Positions 1 to 9,809 of a stretch of DNA of 64,000 bases are shown here, in pieces. This stretch comes from an uncultured Lachnospiraceae bacterium (lineage in GTDB: Bacteria; Bacillota; Clostridia; Lachnospirales; Lachnospiraceae): contig CAJTXA010000004.1 of the NCBI GenBank assembly GCA_910579865.1, positions 128,917 through 192,916 on the forward strand, given 5' to 3'. A program made the position numbers and the translations under genes. Under the pieces are notes generated by a model. It did not search any database, had not been told where the DNA came from, and saw only the letters and a program-made list of their open reading frames with translations. Position 1 is the stretch's first letter; each line of letters starts with the position of its first letter.

Positions 1-34
1 AAGGAAATTTAGCGATAGTATGGGAGGTATACAA

Positions 35-2071
35 GTGAAGAAGTCAGACCTTGGATTGGGATTATACGTCCTGGCAGCAGTTATATTTTTGCTTATTCCA
101 ATTCCATCCCAGTTATTGGACGTTATGCTTGCAGTCAATATATCAGTTGCTTTAATCGTTATGTTTAATGCGATGTTTGCAAAAGAGGCGTTGGATATGG
201 CGTCATTTCCAACCTTATTATTGTTTACAACGATTTTTCGTATTGGTTTAAATGCTGCATCCACGAAGTTAATTTTAACAACAGGAGAACCTGGAAATGT
301 AGTAGAAACCTTTGGTAATTTCGTTGGTGGTGGAAATTTAGCGGTTGGTGTTATTATCTTTATTATTATTATTATCATACAGCTTTTTGTAATCAATAAA
401 GGTTCTGAACGTGTTGCTGAAGTAACAGCTAGATTTACGCTGGATGCAATGCCAGGAAAGCAGATGGCAATTGACGCTGATTTAAATACAGGTGCAATTA
501 CTGATGTGGAAGCAAAAGAACGACGGGAAAAGCTGCAACAGGAATCCAACTTCTTTGGTGCAATGGATGGTGCAATGAAGTATGTAAAGGGAGATGCAAC
601 CGCAGGTTTAATTATTACAGTAGTTAATATTATTGGTGGAATTGCAATGGGAGTACTTTACAGAGGAATGGATGCACAAACAGCGATGGATCATTATACC
701 ATTTTAACCATTGGTGATGGTTTAGTTAGCCAGATTCCTTCTCTATTGATTTCATTGGCTTCTGGTATGATTGTTACAAAAGGTTCGAAGGGAGATGATG
801 TCAGCGGACAGATCTTTGACGAACTATTTTCTATTCCAAAAGTACTGATGATGGTAGGTGGTACGTTGGTTTTTCTTGGAGTAGTAACCCCATTATCTTG
901 GTATATTTTTGTACCATTTGGTGCAATTTTGTTGTTCTTAGGTACAAGAATTCGTACAAGACAAGGAATTGAAGCAATTGAGGAAGAAGTTTCGGAAGCA
1001 GAGATGGAAGCAGATGAAATTCGAAAACCAGAGAATGTTATTTCACTTTTACAAGTGGATCCAGTAGAATTAGAATTTGGTTATGGAATTATTCCACTTG
1101 CTGATGCCAATCAGGGTGGTGATTTATTAGATCGAGTAGTAATGATTCGGCGTCATGTTGCTTTGGAGTTAGGAGCAGTGGTACCAATTATTCGATTGCG
1201 GGACAATATTCAGTTAAATCCAAATCAATATATTATCAAAATAAAGGGTGTACAAGTTAGTGAGGGAGAGATTTTATTCGATCATTATATGGCGATGAAT
1301 CCTGGCTTTGTAGAGGAAGAAATTACTGGTATTCCAACATTTGAACCATCTTTCCATCTTCCGGCAGTCTGGATTACAGAAGGACAGCGAGAACGGGCAG
1401 AATCGTTAGGGTATACTGTAGTCGATCCACCTTCGATTATTGCAACACATTTAACCGAAATTATCAAGAGCCATTTAGCAGAATTGTTGACCAGACAAGA
1501 TGTACAGACTTTAGTAAACAATTTAAAAGAAACCCATCCAACACTTGTGGAAGAGTTGGTACCAAAATTGCTTAATATTGGTGAAGTACAGAAAGTTCTG
1601 CAAAATCTGTTAAGTGAGGGAATTTCTATTCGAGATTTGGTTACAATATTTGAAACATTGGCTGATCATGCAGCGATTACAAGAGATACAGACGTATTGA
1701 CAGAATATGTACGTCAAAGCTTAAAAAGAGCGATATCAGGAAAGTTCTTTGTTACAAATGAAACAACTAGTGTAGTCACACTAGATCCCAAAACAGAGCA
1801 AGAGATTATGGGTTCTGTGAAACAGACAGAACAAGGTGCTTATCTGACTTTACAACCAGAAAAGACAAAGAGAATATTAAAATCAGTAGAAGAACAGGTC
1901 GGAAAACTGGAAAGTATGGGAAAAAATCCGATTGTCATTACTTCTCCGATTGTGAGAGCCTATTTTAAAAAACTTACACAAGATTATTTTAGAGATCTAG
2001 TAGTAATCTCTTATAATGAGGTCGAGTCAAATGTAGAATTACAATCAGTAGGGATGGTGACAGCAGAATGA
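35..2071 (+). CDS. flhA: Flagellar biosynthesis protein FlhA
   Basis: Inner-membrane export-gate subunit of the flagellar type III secretion system. The N-terminal half (about residues 1-320) holds a string of hydrophobic helices and the conserved cytoplasmic FHIPEP segment, visible as FPTLLLFTTIFRIGLNAAST and DAMPGKQMAIDADLN. The C-terminal half is the soluble domain that docks export chaperones. I chose the GTG at 35 because GGAGG lies 7 bases upstream; an in-frame ATG at 20 would add five residues. The resulting 678 residues match the usual family length. It is the first gene seen of the flagellar/chemotaxis operon, whose earlier part lies outside the window. Its stop overlaps flhF by 4 bases, so the two are probably translationally coupled. 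Confidence 0.97.
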   Translation: MKKSDLGLGLYVLAAVIFLLIPIPSQLLDVMLAVNISVALIVMFNAMFAKEALDMASFPTLLLFTTIFRIGLNAASTKLILTTGEPGNVVETFGNFVGGGNLAVGVIIFIIIIIIQLFVINKGSERVAEVTARFTLDAMPGKQMAIDADLNTGAITDVEAKERREKLQQESNFFGAMDGAMKYVKGDATAGLIITVVNIIGGIAMGVLYRGMDAQTAMDHYTILTIGDGLVSQIPSLLISLASGMIVTKGSKGDDVSGQIFDELFSIPKVLMMVGGTLVFLGVVTPLSWYIFVPFGAILLFLGTRIRTRQGIEAIEEEVSEAEMEADEIRKPENVISLLQVDPVELEFGYGIIPLADANQGGDLLDRVVMIRRHVALELGAVVPIIRLRDNIQLNPNQYIIKIKGVQVSEGEILFDHYMAMNPGFVEEEITGIPTFEPSFHLPAVWITEGQRERAESLGYTVVDPPSIIATHLTEIIKSHLAELLTRQDVQTLVNNLKETHPTLVEELVPKLLNIGEVQKVLQNLLSEGISIRDLVTIFETLADHAAITRDTDVLTEYVRQSLKRAISGKFFVTNETTSVVTLDPKTEQEIMGSVKQTEQGAYLTLQPEKTKRILKSVEEQVGKLESMGKNPIVITSPIVRAYFKKLTQDYFRDLVVISYNEVESNVELQSVGMVTAE

Positions 2072-3234
2072 TAATCAAGAAGTTTCAAGGGAAGACAGAA
2101 AAAGAAGCAATACTTGCAGCACAAACCGAATTGGGAAGTAGTGCAGTGATTATGAATATTAAAACAATCCGATCACGTGGGATGTTAAAACTTTTTCGAA
2201 AAGAAGTGGTCGAGGTAACAGCCGCACTAGAAGAAAAGAAGGAGGCTCCTTTTGTAGAGAAAAAGGAGACTCTTCCAAATATAGAACAGATAACGACAAA
2301 TTTGCGAACAGAATCTGTGCAGGAGGGAATGGAGCAGCGTTTAGACAATATTCAATCACTTTTAGAACAACAGATACAAAAAGAAGAAGAGGAAAAAAGT
2401 GAAATTCCAATACAGAAAGAGATGGAGGAAAAGGAATGGATGCCTTTTCTAAGGATGGTTTATAAGCAGCTGTTGAACAATGAAGTGGAGGAAGGATGTG
2501 CGAATCAGATTATTTCTGAGGTAGAACGCTCAATTAAAAAAGAGGCAACATTGGACAGTATTCTTGCTGCTGTTTATCAAAAAATTATCTTAAAATTGGG
2601 AGAGCCAAAGAAAATTGAATACGATGGAAAACAGAAAAAAATTTATTTTTTTATTGGCCCTACTGGTGTAGGAAAGACAACAACCATTGCAAAGCTGGCT
2701 TCTGAATTAAAGATGTATCACCATGCAAAATTAGCGTTGATGACATCTGATACGTATCGGCTTGCTGCGGTGGAACAACTACGAATCTATGCAAATATTT
2801 TGGAACTTCCGCTTCAGGTTATCTATGAACCAGAGGATTTAGACCGAAATTTAAAATTATTGTCGGATTATGATACGATATTAATTGATACTGCAGGTCG
2901 TTCCCATAAAAATGAAGAGCATTGTAACGAATTAAAGGAGTTGCTTCAAAGTCTTCCAAAAGATTGTGATTATCAGCCAGAGGTCTTTTTAGTAGTAAGT
3001 GTTACAACAAAATACAATGACTTAGTAAATATCTGTAATAAATTTAAAGATTTATGTCAATATAGTGTGATATTTACAAAGCTAGATGAAACGAACGGAA
3101 TTGGGAATATTTTGAATATTGCGATGTTAGAGCAAGCAAGTATTTCCTATGAAACTTCCGGTCAGAATGTACCAGATGATATAGCTGTAATTGATGTGCA
3201 AAAGATTGCCAAGCAATTACTTAGAGGAGTTTAG
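2068..3234 (+). CDS. flhF: Flagellar SRP-type GTPase FlhF
   Basis: Signal-recognition-particle-like GTPase that sets where and how many flagella are made. The 388-residue protein begins with a basic region, has a charged Glu/Lys-rich linker (about residues 60-120), then the NG GTPase core with the P-loop GPTGVGKTTTIAKLA, the DTYRLAAVEQLRIYA segment, the Walker B-like ILIDTAGRS and the base-contact motif FTKLDET. It overlaps the end of flhA by 4 bases and is followed after 4 bases by flhG, its usual partner and GTPase activator. Length and motif order are typical. Confidence 0.96.
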   Translation: MIIKKFQGKTEKEAILAAQTELGSSAVIMNIKTIRSRGMLKLFRKEVVEVTAALEEKKEAPFVEKKETLPNIEQITTNLRTESVQEGMEQRLDNIQSLLEQQIQKEEEEKSEIPIQKEMEEKEWMPFLRMVYKQLLNNEVEEGCANQIISEVERSIKKEATLDSILAAVYQKIILKLGEPKKIEYDGKQKKIYFFIGPTGVGKTTTIAKLASELKMYHHAKLALMTSDTYRLAAVEQLRIYANILELPLQVIYEPEDLDRNLKLLSDYDTILIDTAGRSHKNEEHCNELKELLQSLPKDCDYQPEVFLVVSVTTKYNDLVNICNKFKDLCQYSVIFTKLDETNGIGNILNIAMLEQASISYETSGQNVPDDIAVIDVQKIAKQLLRGV

Positions 3235-3238
3235 ATAA

Positions 3239-4156
3239 ATGGATCAGGCAGAACGGTTGCGTAACATGATAAAGGCAAGCAAAAGGGCAGATGATTTTCA
3301 GGTAGCACGTCTTATCACGGTAACAAGCGGAAAAGGTGGAGTGGGGAAATCAAATACAGCCGTCAATCTAGCAGTACAATTTCGAAAAATGGGGTATCGT
3401 GTGATTATTTTTGATGCAGATTTTGGATTGGCAAATATTGAAGTGATGTTTGGGGCAATTCCAAAATACAATTTATCAGATTTAATTTTTCGTGGTATGA
3501 CATTGGAAGAGATTATGATTGAAGGACCAATGGGGATTTTTTTTATCTCTGGTGGCTCTGGAGTAGCAGAGCTTTCTGGTCTGACAAAAGAAAATGTAAG
3601 ATTTCTGGCCAAAAAGCTAGTGCAACTGGATCAGATGGCCGATATTCTAATTGTTGATACAGGAGCAGGAATTTCCGATTCTGTATTAGAATTTGTAAAA
3701 ATAAGCAGTGAAGTAGTATTAGTAACTACACCAGAACCAACTTCAATTATGGATTCTTATGCATTATTAAAGGCATTAAGACGTAAAGAAGGATTTGATC
3801 CAAGTTATACAGAGATTCGTGTTATGGCAAACCGGGTTATGGAAAAGGGAGAGGGACATGCTCTCTATGAAAAGCTAAAAACAGTAGTGGATCAGTTCTT
3901 AGAAATGAAACTGAGTTATTTGGGAAGCGTGCCATATGATGTCAATGTTTCAAAAGCAATTATGCAGCAAAAACCGATTACAATTACAAATAAGACAGCA
4001 AAAGCTTCTTTAGCATATGAAGAGATTGTAAAAAAATTATTGGATATCAAACAGGAAGAACAAGAGAAAAAAATTGGTATTAGTCAAGTATTTCTCAATC
4101 TATTTCATACTAGTATGAAAAAAATAGGCACAAGAATACCAAAAGACACTGTTTGA
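3239..4156 (+). CDS. flhG: MinD/ParA-like ATPase FlhG (YlxH)
   Basis: P-loop ATPase that acts with FlhF in flagellar number and placement control. The deviant Walker A motif SGKGGVGKSNTAVNLA lies at about residues 29-44, followed by the switch motif FDADFGLANIEVMFG and Walker B LIVDTGAG. Length 305 residues is normal. A short N-terminal basic helix (DQAERLRNMIKASK) matches the segment that in the family stimulates FlhF GTPase activity; that role here is inferred. After its stop there is an 86-base gap before the PilZ gene, the largest gap in this part of the operon. Confidence 0.95.
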   Translation: MDQAERLRNMIKASKRADDFQVARLITVTSGKGGVGKSNTAVNLAVQFRKMGYRVIIFDADFGLANIEVMFGAIPKYNLSDLIFRGMTLEEIMIEGPMGIFFISGGSGVAELSGLTKENVRFLAKKLVQLDQMADILIVDTGAGISDSVLEFVKISSEVVLVTTPEPTSIMDSYALLKALRRKEGFDPSYTEIRVMANRVMEKGEGHALYEKLKTVVDQFLEMKLSYLGSVPYDVNVSKAIMQQKPITITNKTAKASLAYEEIVKKLLDIKQEEQEKKIGISQVFLNLFHTSMKKIGTRIPKDTV

Positions 4157-4242
4157 AAGCTCCTACTGTTTCAGAATTAAATTGTTTTGTGTTACCTTGT
4201 AGTGTAATTTAGAACAAAATATGAAGTTAGGAGGGCTTGCAT

Positions 4243-4992
4243 ATGTTATCAAAAATTGTCAAACCAGGAGATCAACTTGAATTAACAAAATTAAATGTGT
4301 CTGCAATTTCTTCTGAAAAATTTTCAAAAAATATAAAAAAGAAAACCTATTTTAGTAAAATTTATGATATAATAGGGAAAGATAAATTAAAAATTGCTAT
4401 GCCTATGGATGGAACACAAGTAATTGTTCCAACTATAAATACCAGATATGAACTTAGTATTCGTACAAAAGGTGGTATTTATCACTGTAAAGGGATTATG
4501 ATAGAACGGTATAAAGAGAATCAACTTTATATAATGATTCTTGAGATTTATACAGGGCTGCAAAAGTTTCAAAGAAGACAACATTACCGTTTAGCATGTA
4601 ATCTAAGAATTACATATCGGGTATTATCAACAGTAGAGGCTGATCTACTGACGGATCCAGATGCATTGGAAGCTTTTCAGGAGGCAGTATCAGAACAGGG
4701 ATATTTAAAAGGAGTTACTTTAGATATCAGTGGTGGAGGGATGCGATTTACCTCAGAACAGCCAATTGAACAAAATGCATCCATTCTTTGTAAATTTTCG
4801 ATTTCTGTAGAAGGGGAAGAAAATTCATTTTCTGTTATTTCCCATCTAGTTCAGTCAAAAGAGATGCCACATCGAAGAAAACAGTATGAACATCGTGTTC
4901 GGTTTGGCCATATTTCTAATCGAGATAGAGAAACATTGATTCGATTTATTTTTGAGGAAGAGCGTAGGTATAGGAAAAATAAGAAGGGTTGA
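4243..4992 (+). CDS. YcgR-type PilZ domain protein, cyclic-di-GMP receptor
   Basis: Probable cyclic-di-GMP-dependent motility brake. The first 105 residues fit the YcgR N-terminal beta domain; the C-terminal half is a PilZ domain with both ligand signatures, QRRQHYR (the QRRxxxR arginine motif) and DISGGGMRF (the D/NxSxxG motif). Ligand binding is therefore likely. ATG 4243 was chosen because AGGAGGG ends 7 bases upstream; a TTG at 4237 would add two residues. It sits between flhG and cheB, the usual place for this family in clostridial fla/che operons. Binding to the flagellar motor is known for related proteins and is inference here. Confidence 0.9.
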   Translation: MLSKIVKPGDQLELTKLNVSAISSEKFSKNIKKKTYFSKIYDIIGKDKLKIAMPMDGTQVIVPTINTRYELSIRTKGGIYHCKGIMIERYKENQLYIMILEIYTGLQKFQRRQHYRLACNLRITYRVLSTVEADLLTDPDALEAFQEAVSEQGYLKGVTLDISGGGMRFTSEQPIEQNASILCKFSISVEGEENSFSVISHLVQSKEMPHRRKQYEHRVRFGHISNRDRETLIRFIFEEERRYRKNKKG

Positions 4993-4996
4993 TTCG

Positions 4997-6130
4997 ATGA
5001 AGAAGAACATTTTAATTGTGGATGATTCTGCTCTTATGAGGCGTGTTCTCTCAGATACCGTAAACTCGGATGAGAGATATCAGGTAAAGGATATCGCAAA
5101 TAACGGAGAAGAAGGACTAAAGTTGATTCTTGCAAATCCTACTGGATATGATGCTATTCTCTTAGATATCTATATGCCAAAGATGACAGGTCTAGAGTTA
5201 TTGATGGAGCTGGAAAAGAGACGGGGAAATTACCCAAGAATTGTAATTTGTAGTACAAAGGCAGATGAAAGTGCAGAAGAAACAATGATTGCACTAGAAC
5301 ATGGAGCATTTGATTTTATTAAAAAACCAGAGAATTTAATCAATGCAAAAAGTAATACATTTAAAGAAGCATTACTTGCTATTTTAGGGGTGGCAACAGA
5401 GTCAAGACCAAAGAGAAGTATTTTATCAACTCGTCCATCTCCAGCAGCAACGAACAATGTAGTAATCAGAACTTCTGCTACAAAGCCGTCTTCTTTTATG
5501 ACAAAGCCGCCTGTTCGAAATTTGTCAATTCCTACACAGAAAGGGACAGGAAATAAACTAATTGCACTTGCTTGTTCAACAGGAGGCCCAAAGACTTTAC
5601 AATCCGTAATTCCGCTTTTACCAGAAGGTCTAAATGCACCAATGGTATTGGTACAACATATGCCAAAAGGATTTACGAAGTCATTGGCAATGCGTTTAAA
5701 TGATATGAGCAAAGTAGAAGTAAAGGAAGCAGCAGAGGGGGATGTTCTGCAAAAAGGATGTGTTTATATCGCACCAGGAGGAAGTCATTTAAAAGTAGCA
5801 AAACTTCCAGGTGGAGGTTATAAAGCAGTAATATCAGATGAACCGCCAAGAGATGCACTAAAACCTTGTGCCAATATTATGTATGAATCATTAGTTGGTT
5901 CTGCTTATGATGAGATTGTCTGTGTTGTTTTAACTGGAATGGGTGCAGATGGAACAGAAGGAATCAAGGCACTGAAAAAGAGAAACAAGGTTTATGTGAT
6001 TTCTCAAGATGAAGAAACCTGTGTTGTATATGGTATGCCTAAGATGGTGGCACAGGCAGGTCTGTCAGATGAAGTTTTACCAATTACTGAGGTTGCTAAT
6101 TCAATCGTAAAGAAAGTAGGTGTGCAGTAA
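4997..6130 (+). CDS. cheB: Chemotaxis protein-glutamate methylesterase CheB
   Basis: Removes methyl groups from chemoreceptors and deamidates glutamines. The N-terminal receiver domain shows VDDSALMRR and the phospho-acceptor region ILLDIYMPKMTG, followed by the receiver lysine in ICSTKA. A linker of about 50 residues rich in Ser/Thr/Pro precedes the methylesterase domain with the catalytic Ser in ACSTGGPKT, His in VQHMPKGFT and Asp in TGMGADGTEG. ATG 4997 has AAGAAGGG upstream and lies 4 bases after the PilZ stop. The last residues (ANSIVKKVGVQ) recur at the end of the next small gene, which marks a tandem duplication. Length 377. Confidence 0.96.
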   Translation: MKKNILIVDDSALMRRVLSDTVNSDERYQVKDIANNGEEGLKLILANPTGYDAILLDIYMPKMTGLELLMELEKRRGNYPRIVICSTKADESAEETMIALEHGAFDFIKKPENLINAKSNTFKEALLAILGVATESRPKRSILSTRPSPAATNNVVIRTSATKPSSFMTKPPVRNLSIPTQKGTGNKLIALACSTGGPKTLQSVIPLLPEGLNAPMVLVQHMPKGFTKSLAMRLNDMSKVEVKEAAEGDVLQKGCVYIAPGGSHLKVAKLPGGGYKAVISDEPPRDALKPCANIMYESLVGSAYDEIVCVVLTGMGADGTEGIKALKKRNKVYVISQDEETCVVYGMPKMVAQAGLSDEVLPITEVANSIVKKVGVQ

Positions 6131-6132
6131 TT

Positions 6133-6543
6133 ATGAATACAAATCAATATCTAAATAATCAACGATTGATTTTAGAACAGACCTTAAAGGGAATGGCTTT
6201 TACAATGGGATATAAAAAGATACAGCGTATGACTTGTGATATGGAAAAGGTATTCTATGAAATATGCTATGGTAAGATGGATACCAATATTGTAGATATT
6301 GTGTTTCAGTGTATCGATGCATTAGAAGCTTATCGAATGAATATTATAAAATTTCAGGATGAAGGAACAGAGGATAATGAGCCGATTATTGCAAAACTGA
6401 ATACAGTGTTAAAAGAAGGAGCCGATGCAAGTGTCAGTGATTTAAAGAAGATAACAGAAGAACAGAATTTATTGTTTATGCAGAGAACTTTGTTAGTCAC
6501 TGAGAGCGCCAATTCAATTAAAAAGAAAGTAGGTGTGCAGTAA
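6133..6543 (+). CDS. Degenerate duplicate of the CheA N-terminal Hpt domain
   Basis: A 136-residue frame that is an internally deleted copy of the start of CheA, the next gene. Aligned by eye, MNTNQYL matches MDVSQYL, NNQRLILE matches NNQLLILE, and residues from TLKGMAFTMGYKK to LNTVLKEGADASVSD follow CheA closely. Two in-frame deletions of about 14 and 16 residues removed helix 1 and the segment carrying the phospho-accepting histidine of AAHSLKG, so it cannot be phosphorylated as CheA is. Its C-terminus (ANSIKKKVGVQ) copies the end of CheB, so the duplicated unit is cheB-tail plus cheA-head. Three bases separate it from cheB and from cheA. The frame is intact; it may be a decoy, or a decaying relic. 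Confidence 0.85.
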   Translation: MNTNQYLNNQRLILEQTLKGMAFTMGYKKIQRMTCDMEKVFYEICYGKMDTNIVDIVFQCIDALEAYRMNIIKFQDEGTEDNEPIIAKLNTVLKEGADASVSDLKKITEEQNLLFMQRTLLVTESANSIKKKVGVQ

Positions 6544-6545
6544 TT

Positions 6546-8681
6546 ATGGATGTAAGTCAATATCTTGAGATTTTTATCGATGAAACAAAAGAACATTTAG
6601 AAAGTTTAAACAATCAATTGTTGATTTTGGAAAAAGAGCCAGATAATGAAGAGACTGTTAATGAAATATTTCGAGCTGCTCATTCTTTAAAGGGAATGGC
6701 AGGTACAATGGGATATAAAAGGATGCAGCGTCTGACTCATGATATGGAGAATGTATTCTCTGAAGTACGTTCTGGTAAGATGAAAATTAATGCGAATATT
6801 GTAGATATTGTATTTCAATGTTTAGATGCATTGGAAGCTTATCTTACCAATATTATGGAATTTCAGGATGAAGGAACAGAGGATAATGAACCAATTATTG
6901 CAAGGTTGAATGCAGTATTAAAGGGAGGAGCTGATGCAACAGTCAGTGACTCAAATGAGGCACCAAAGGAGCAAGAAGCAGTTTCTGTACAAGAGACAGT
7001 AAAAGAAGAAGTAGAAGGAAGAAAGTATAAAACTATTAAGCTAAAGGATTTTGAACTTCATGCTGCAAAAGAAGCAGTTCATGCTGGAATGAAATTTTAT
7101 GGGATTACAGTAAAAGTAGATGAAAATTGTATTCTTAAGTCAGCAAGGGCGTTTTTAGTGTTTAAAAATATAGAGCCACATGGAGAGATTATTTGTTCTA
7201 TTCCAAGTGCGCAAGATATTGAAGATGAAAAGTTTGAACTTGATTTTAGCTTATTTGTGATTTCTAAAGAACCATATGAAGAAATTTATAATGCGATTAT
7301 GGGAGTATCAGAAATCAAAGAAGCGATAGGAGAAGAACTTTCTATAACAGAAGAAGCTGGAACAGAAGCAAATGTAGTAGAAGAGAAGAAAGAAGAGAAG
7401 ACAGAAGTAGAGGAAAATAAAGTACAGACAGCTCCAGTTCAGCCAGCAGCAAAGCCAACAAATACAAAACAGGTTTCAGCAGGAAGTAATAATGCTAATC
7501 CTGCAAATAACAATGCAGGAAAGCCAGTTGTCAATCGTTCGGTACGAGTGGACATTGAAAAATTAGATGTATTAATGAATTTAGTTAGTGAGTTAATTAT
7601 TGCTAAAAATGGAATCGTATCTGTTAGTGATGGAAACAGTGGGGCAGTTTCTCAAAATTTAAGAGAACAGGTAGAATATCTAGAAAGTATTACTACAAAT
7701 TTGCATGAATCTGTTATGAAGGTTCGAATGGTGCCAATTGAAAGTGTAGTAAGTCGTTTTCCACGTATGATTCGTGATTTAAGCAAAAAATTAAATAAAA
7801 AGATGGAACTTTTTATGAGTGGAGAAGATACCGAGTTGGATCGTACTGTAATTGATGAAATTGGAGATCCACTTATGCATATCTTACGAAATTCAGCTGA
7901 TCATGGATTAGAGAGTGCAGAAGCTCGTCGAGAGAGAGGAAAACCAGAAGTAGGATCGATTTTCTTAGATGCTTATCAAGATGGAAATAATGTTGTAATT
8001 GAAGTAAGAGATGACGGAAATGGAATTGATGTAGAACAAGTAAAGCGTAAAGCAGTAGAAAAAGGTGCATTGACACAGGAACAGGTGGATAACCTAGATG
8101 ATAAAGGTGCGATTGATTTATTATTCCGTCCAAGTTTTTCCACTGCAGAGAAAATTACAGATGTATCTGGCCGAGGAGTTGGTCTGGATGTAGTACGAAC
8201 AAAGATAGAAGGACTTGGTGGCGATATTGAGGTTAAGACAGAACTTGGAGCAGGAAGTACATTTATTATTCGTTTGCCTTTAACATTAGCAATTATTCAA
8301 TCATTAATGGTAATTTTAGGAGATGAAAAGTATGCAATTCCACTAAGTACAATTCAAACATTAGAAGATGTTTCAAATGACGAGATAAAGTATGTAAGTG
8401 GAAAAGAAGTGATTCATTTGCGTGGAAAGGTAATTCCACTCATTCGATTAAATGAGGTATTAGATGTAGAAAGTTCTAGTCAGTCAGAAAGTTTGATAGT
8501 GGTAATTATCCAAAAAGGAGAAAAGTTAGCAGGGCTGGTCGTAGATGAACTGATTGGACAGCAGGAAATCGTAATTAAACCGCTTGGTAAATATTTAAAT
8601 AGCAATAAGTTGATTAGTGGAGCAACGATTTTAGGAGATGGTGAGGTAGCATTAATTCTTGATCCGGGTACATTGTTTTAA
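6546..8681 (+). CDS. cheA: Chemotaxis sensor histidine kinase CheA
   Basis: Autophosphorylates in response to chemoreceptor state and passes phosphate to CheY and CheB. Domains in order: P1 Hpt with the phospho-His at residue 46 (AAHSLKG); P2-like docking domain at about 160-245; an acidic/Asn-rich linker; P3 dimerisation helices starting near VDIEKLDVLMNLVSELI; P4 ATPase with the N box HILRNSADHGLE, G1 VRDDGNGID and G2 VSGRGVGLDVV; and a CheW-like P5 ending at DPGTLF. Length 711 is normal. It is followed after 15 bases by cheW. The duplicated Hpt fragment immediately upstream is unusual. Confidence 0.97.
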   Translation: MDVSQYLEIFIDETKEHLESLNNQLLILEKEPDNEETVNEIFRAAHSLKGMAGTMGYKRMQRLTHDMENVFSEVRSGKMKINANIVDIVFQCLDALEAYLTNIMEFQDEGTEDNEPIIARLNAVLKGGADATVSDSNEAPKEQEAVSVQETVKEEVEGRKYKTIKLKDFELHAAKEAVHAGMKFYGITVKVDENCILKSARAFLVFKNIEPHGEIICSIPSAQDIEDEKFELDFSLFVISKEPYEEIYNAIMGVSEIKEAIGEELSITEEAGTEANVVEEKKEEKTEVEENKVQTAPVQPAAKPTNTKQVSAGSNNANPANNNAGKPVVNRSVRVDIEKLDVLMNLVSELIIAKNGIVSVSDGNSGAVSQNLREQVEYLESITTNLHESVMKVRMVPIESVVSRFPRMIRDLSKKLNKKMELFMSGEDTELDRTVIDEIGDPLMHILRNSADHGLESAEARRERGKPEVGSIFLDAYQDGNNVVIEVRDDGNGIDVEQVKRKAVEKGALTQEQVDNLDDKGAIDLLFRPSFSTAEKITDVSGRGVGLDVVRTKIEGLGGDIEVKTELGAGSTFIIRLPLTLAIIQSLMVILGDEKYAIPLSTIQTLEDVSNDEIKYVSGKEVIHLRGKVIPLIRLNEVLDVESSSQSESLIVVIIQKGEKLAGLVVDELIGQQEIVIKPLGKYLNSNKLISGATILGDGEVALILDPGTLF

Positions 8682-8696
8682 CAGGAGGTGACAAAT

Positions 8697-9164
8697 TTGG
8701 ACGAACAGGCTCTGGAAATGAAAAAAGAAGAGGAACGAATCACACAATACATAGTGATTAAGATTGATAATGAACAGTTTGGAATCGATATTAAATATAT
8801 TGATAATATTGTTCGAATGGAGAAGATTACACGAGTGCCAAAAGCCCAGCGTTATTTTAAAGGTGTAATTAACTTACGTGGAGAAGTAATTCCTGTAATG
8901 GACTTGCGTGTTAAGTTTGACATGGAAGAAATGAAAGAAACAAAAGATACTAGAATTATTATATTAAAATTGGATAAACAAAGTACAGTAGGAATTATTG
9001 TAGATGCAGTAAGAGAGGTTGTTTCTTTAAAAGAAACAGATATGGAAAAAGTAACTGCAAATGCAGCAGATAGCCGAACGCAGTATATCTCTGTAATTGG
9101 AAAACATGAGAATGAATTAATTTCTATTATTAATATTATTAGTTTGGTATCAGAAGAAAAATAA
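8697..9164 (+). CDS. cheW: Chemotaxis adaptor CheW
   Basis: SH3-like adaptor that links CheA to chemoreceptors. The core reads FGIDIKYIDNIVRMEKITRV, then the family hallmark YFKGVINLRGEVIPVMDLR. The likely start is TTG 8697: AGGAGGTGA lies at a good distance upstream, whereas the longer GTG start at 8688 overlaps the ribosome binding site itself. Length is then 155 residues. It is co-transcribed between cheA and cheC. A second cheW occurs at 51597. Confidence 0.95.
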   Translation: MDEQALEMKKEEERITQYIVIKIDNEQFGIDIKYIDNIVRMEKITRVPKAQRYFKGVINLRGEVIPVMDLRVKFDMEEMKETKDTRIIILKLDKQSTVGIIVDAVREVVSLKETDMEKVTANAADSRTQYISVIGKHENELISIINIISLVSEEK

Positions 9165-9191
9165 GGGAAAAGTAGAGGAGGGAGAAGATAT

Positions 9192-9800
9192 ATGCCATAT
9201 GGTGAAATGGATGCGATGCATATGGACGTTCTTCGAGAAATTGGCAATATTGGAGCTGGGAATGCAACAACAGCTCTTGCAAAATTAATTAATGCAAAGA
9301 TTGATATGAAAGTTCCAAAAGTGGAAATGGTAGATTTTCAGCATCTAGCGTCTATTGTTGGGAACGAAGAAGATTTGATGGTAGCTGTAATGGTAACTTT
9401 GTCTGTTGATGTAGATGGTATGATGATGTTTTTAATGGATAAAAAATCAGGTACTTATTTGATTGAACAGATGATGGCAGGTAGTGGAATGCCAGTAAAT
9501 GAAGACTTTGGGGAGTTAGAATTTTCTGTAATTAGTGAGATTGGAAATATTATTACTGGATCGTACCTTTCGGCACTTGCTTCTTTGCTTAATATGAAAA
9601 TTGATATGTCAATTCCATATCTATCAATTGATATGGCAGGTGCTATCTTAAGTGTTCCAGCGATTGAATTCGGAAAAATTGGAGATGAGGTGTTACTAAT
9701 CCAGACTGATTTTGGGGATGAAGTAGAGGTAAAGGGGTATTTTATATTGATTCCGGATCAGGATTCTTATACCAGGATTCTAACAGCTTTGGGAATGTAG
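9192..9800 (+). CDS. cheC: CheY-P phosphatase CheC
   Basis: Dephosphorylates CheY-P in Gram-positive-type chemotaxis and is stimulated by CheD. Both active-site helices of the family are present: EIGNIGAGNATTALAKL near residue 15 and EIGNIITGSYLSALA near residue 118, each with the conserved Glu and Asn. This indicates a full-length two-site enzyme of 202 residues. GAGGAGGG lies upstream of the ATG. It abuts cheD directly. Confidence 0.95.
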   Translation: MPYGEMDAMHMDVLREIGNIGAGNATTALAKLINAKIDMKVPKVEMVDFQHLASIVGNEEDLMVAVMVTLSVDVDGMMMFLMDKKSGTYLIEQMMAGSGMPVNEDFGELEFSVISEIGNIITGSYLSALASLLNMKIDMSIPYLSIDMAGAILSVPAIEFGKIGDEVLLIQTDFGDEVEVKGYFILIPDQDSYTRILTALGM

Positions 9801-9809
9801 GTGATGAAT

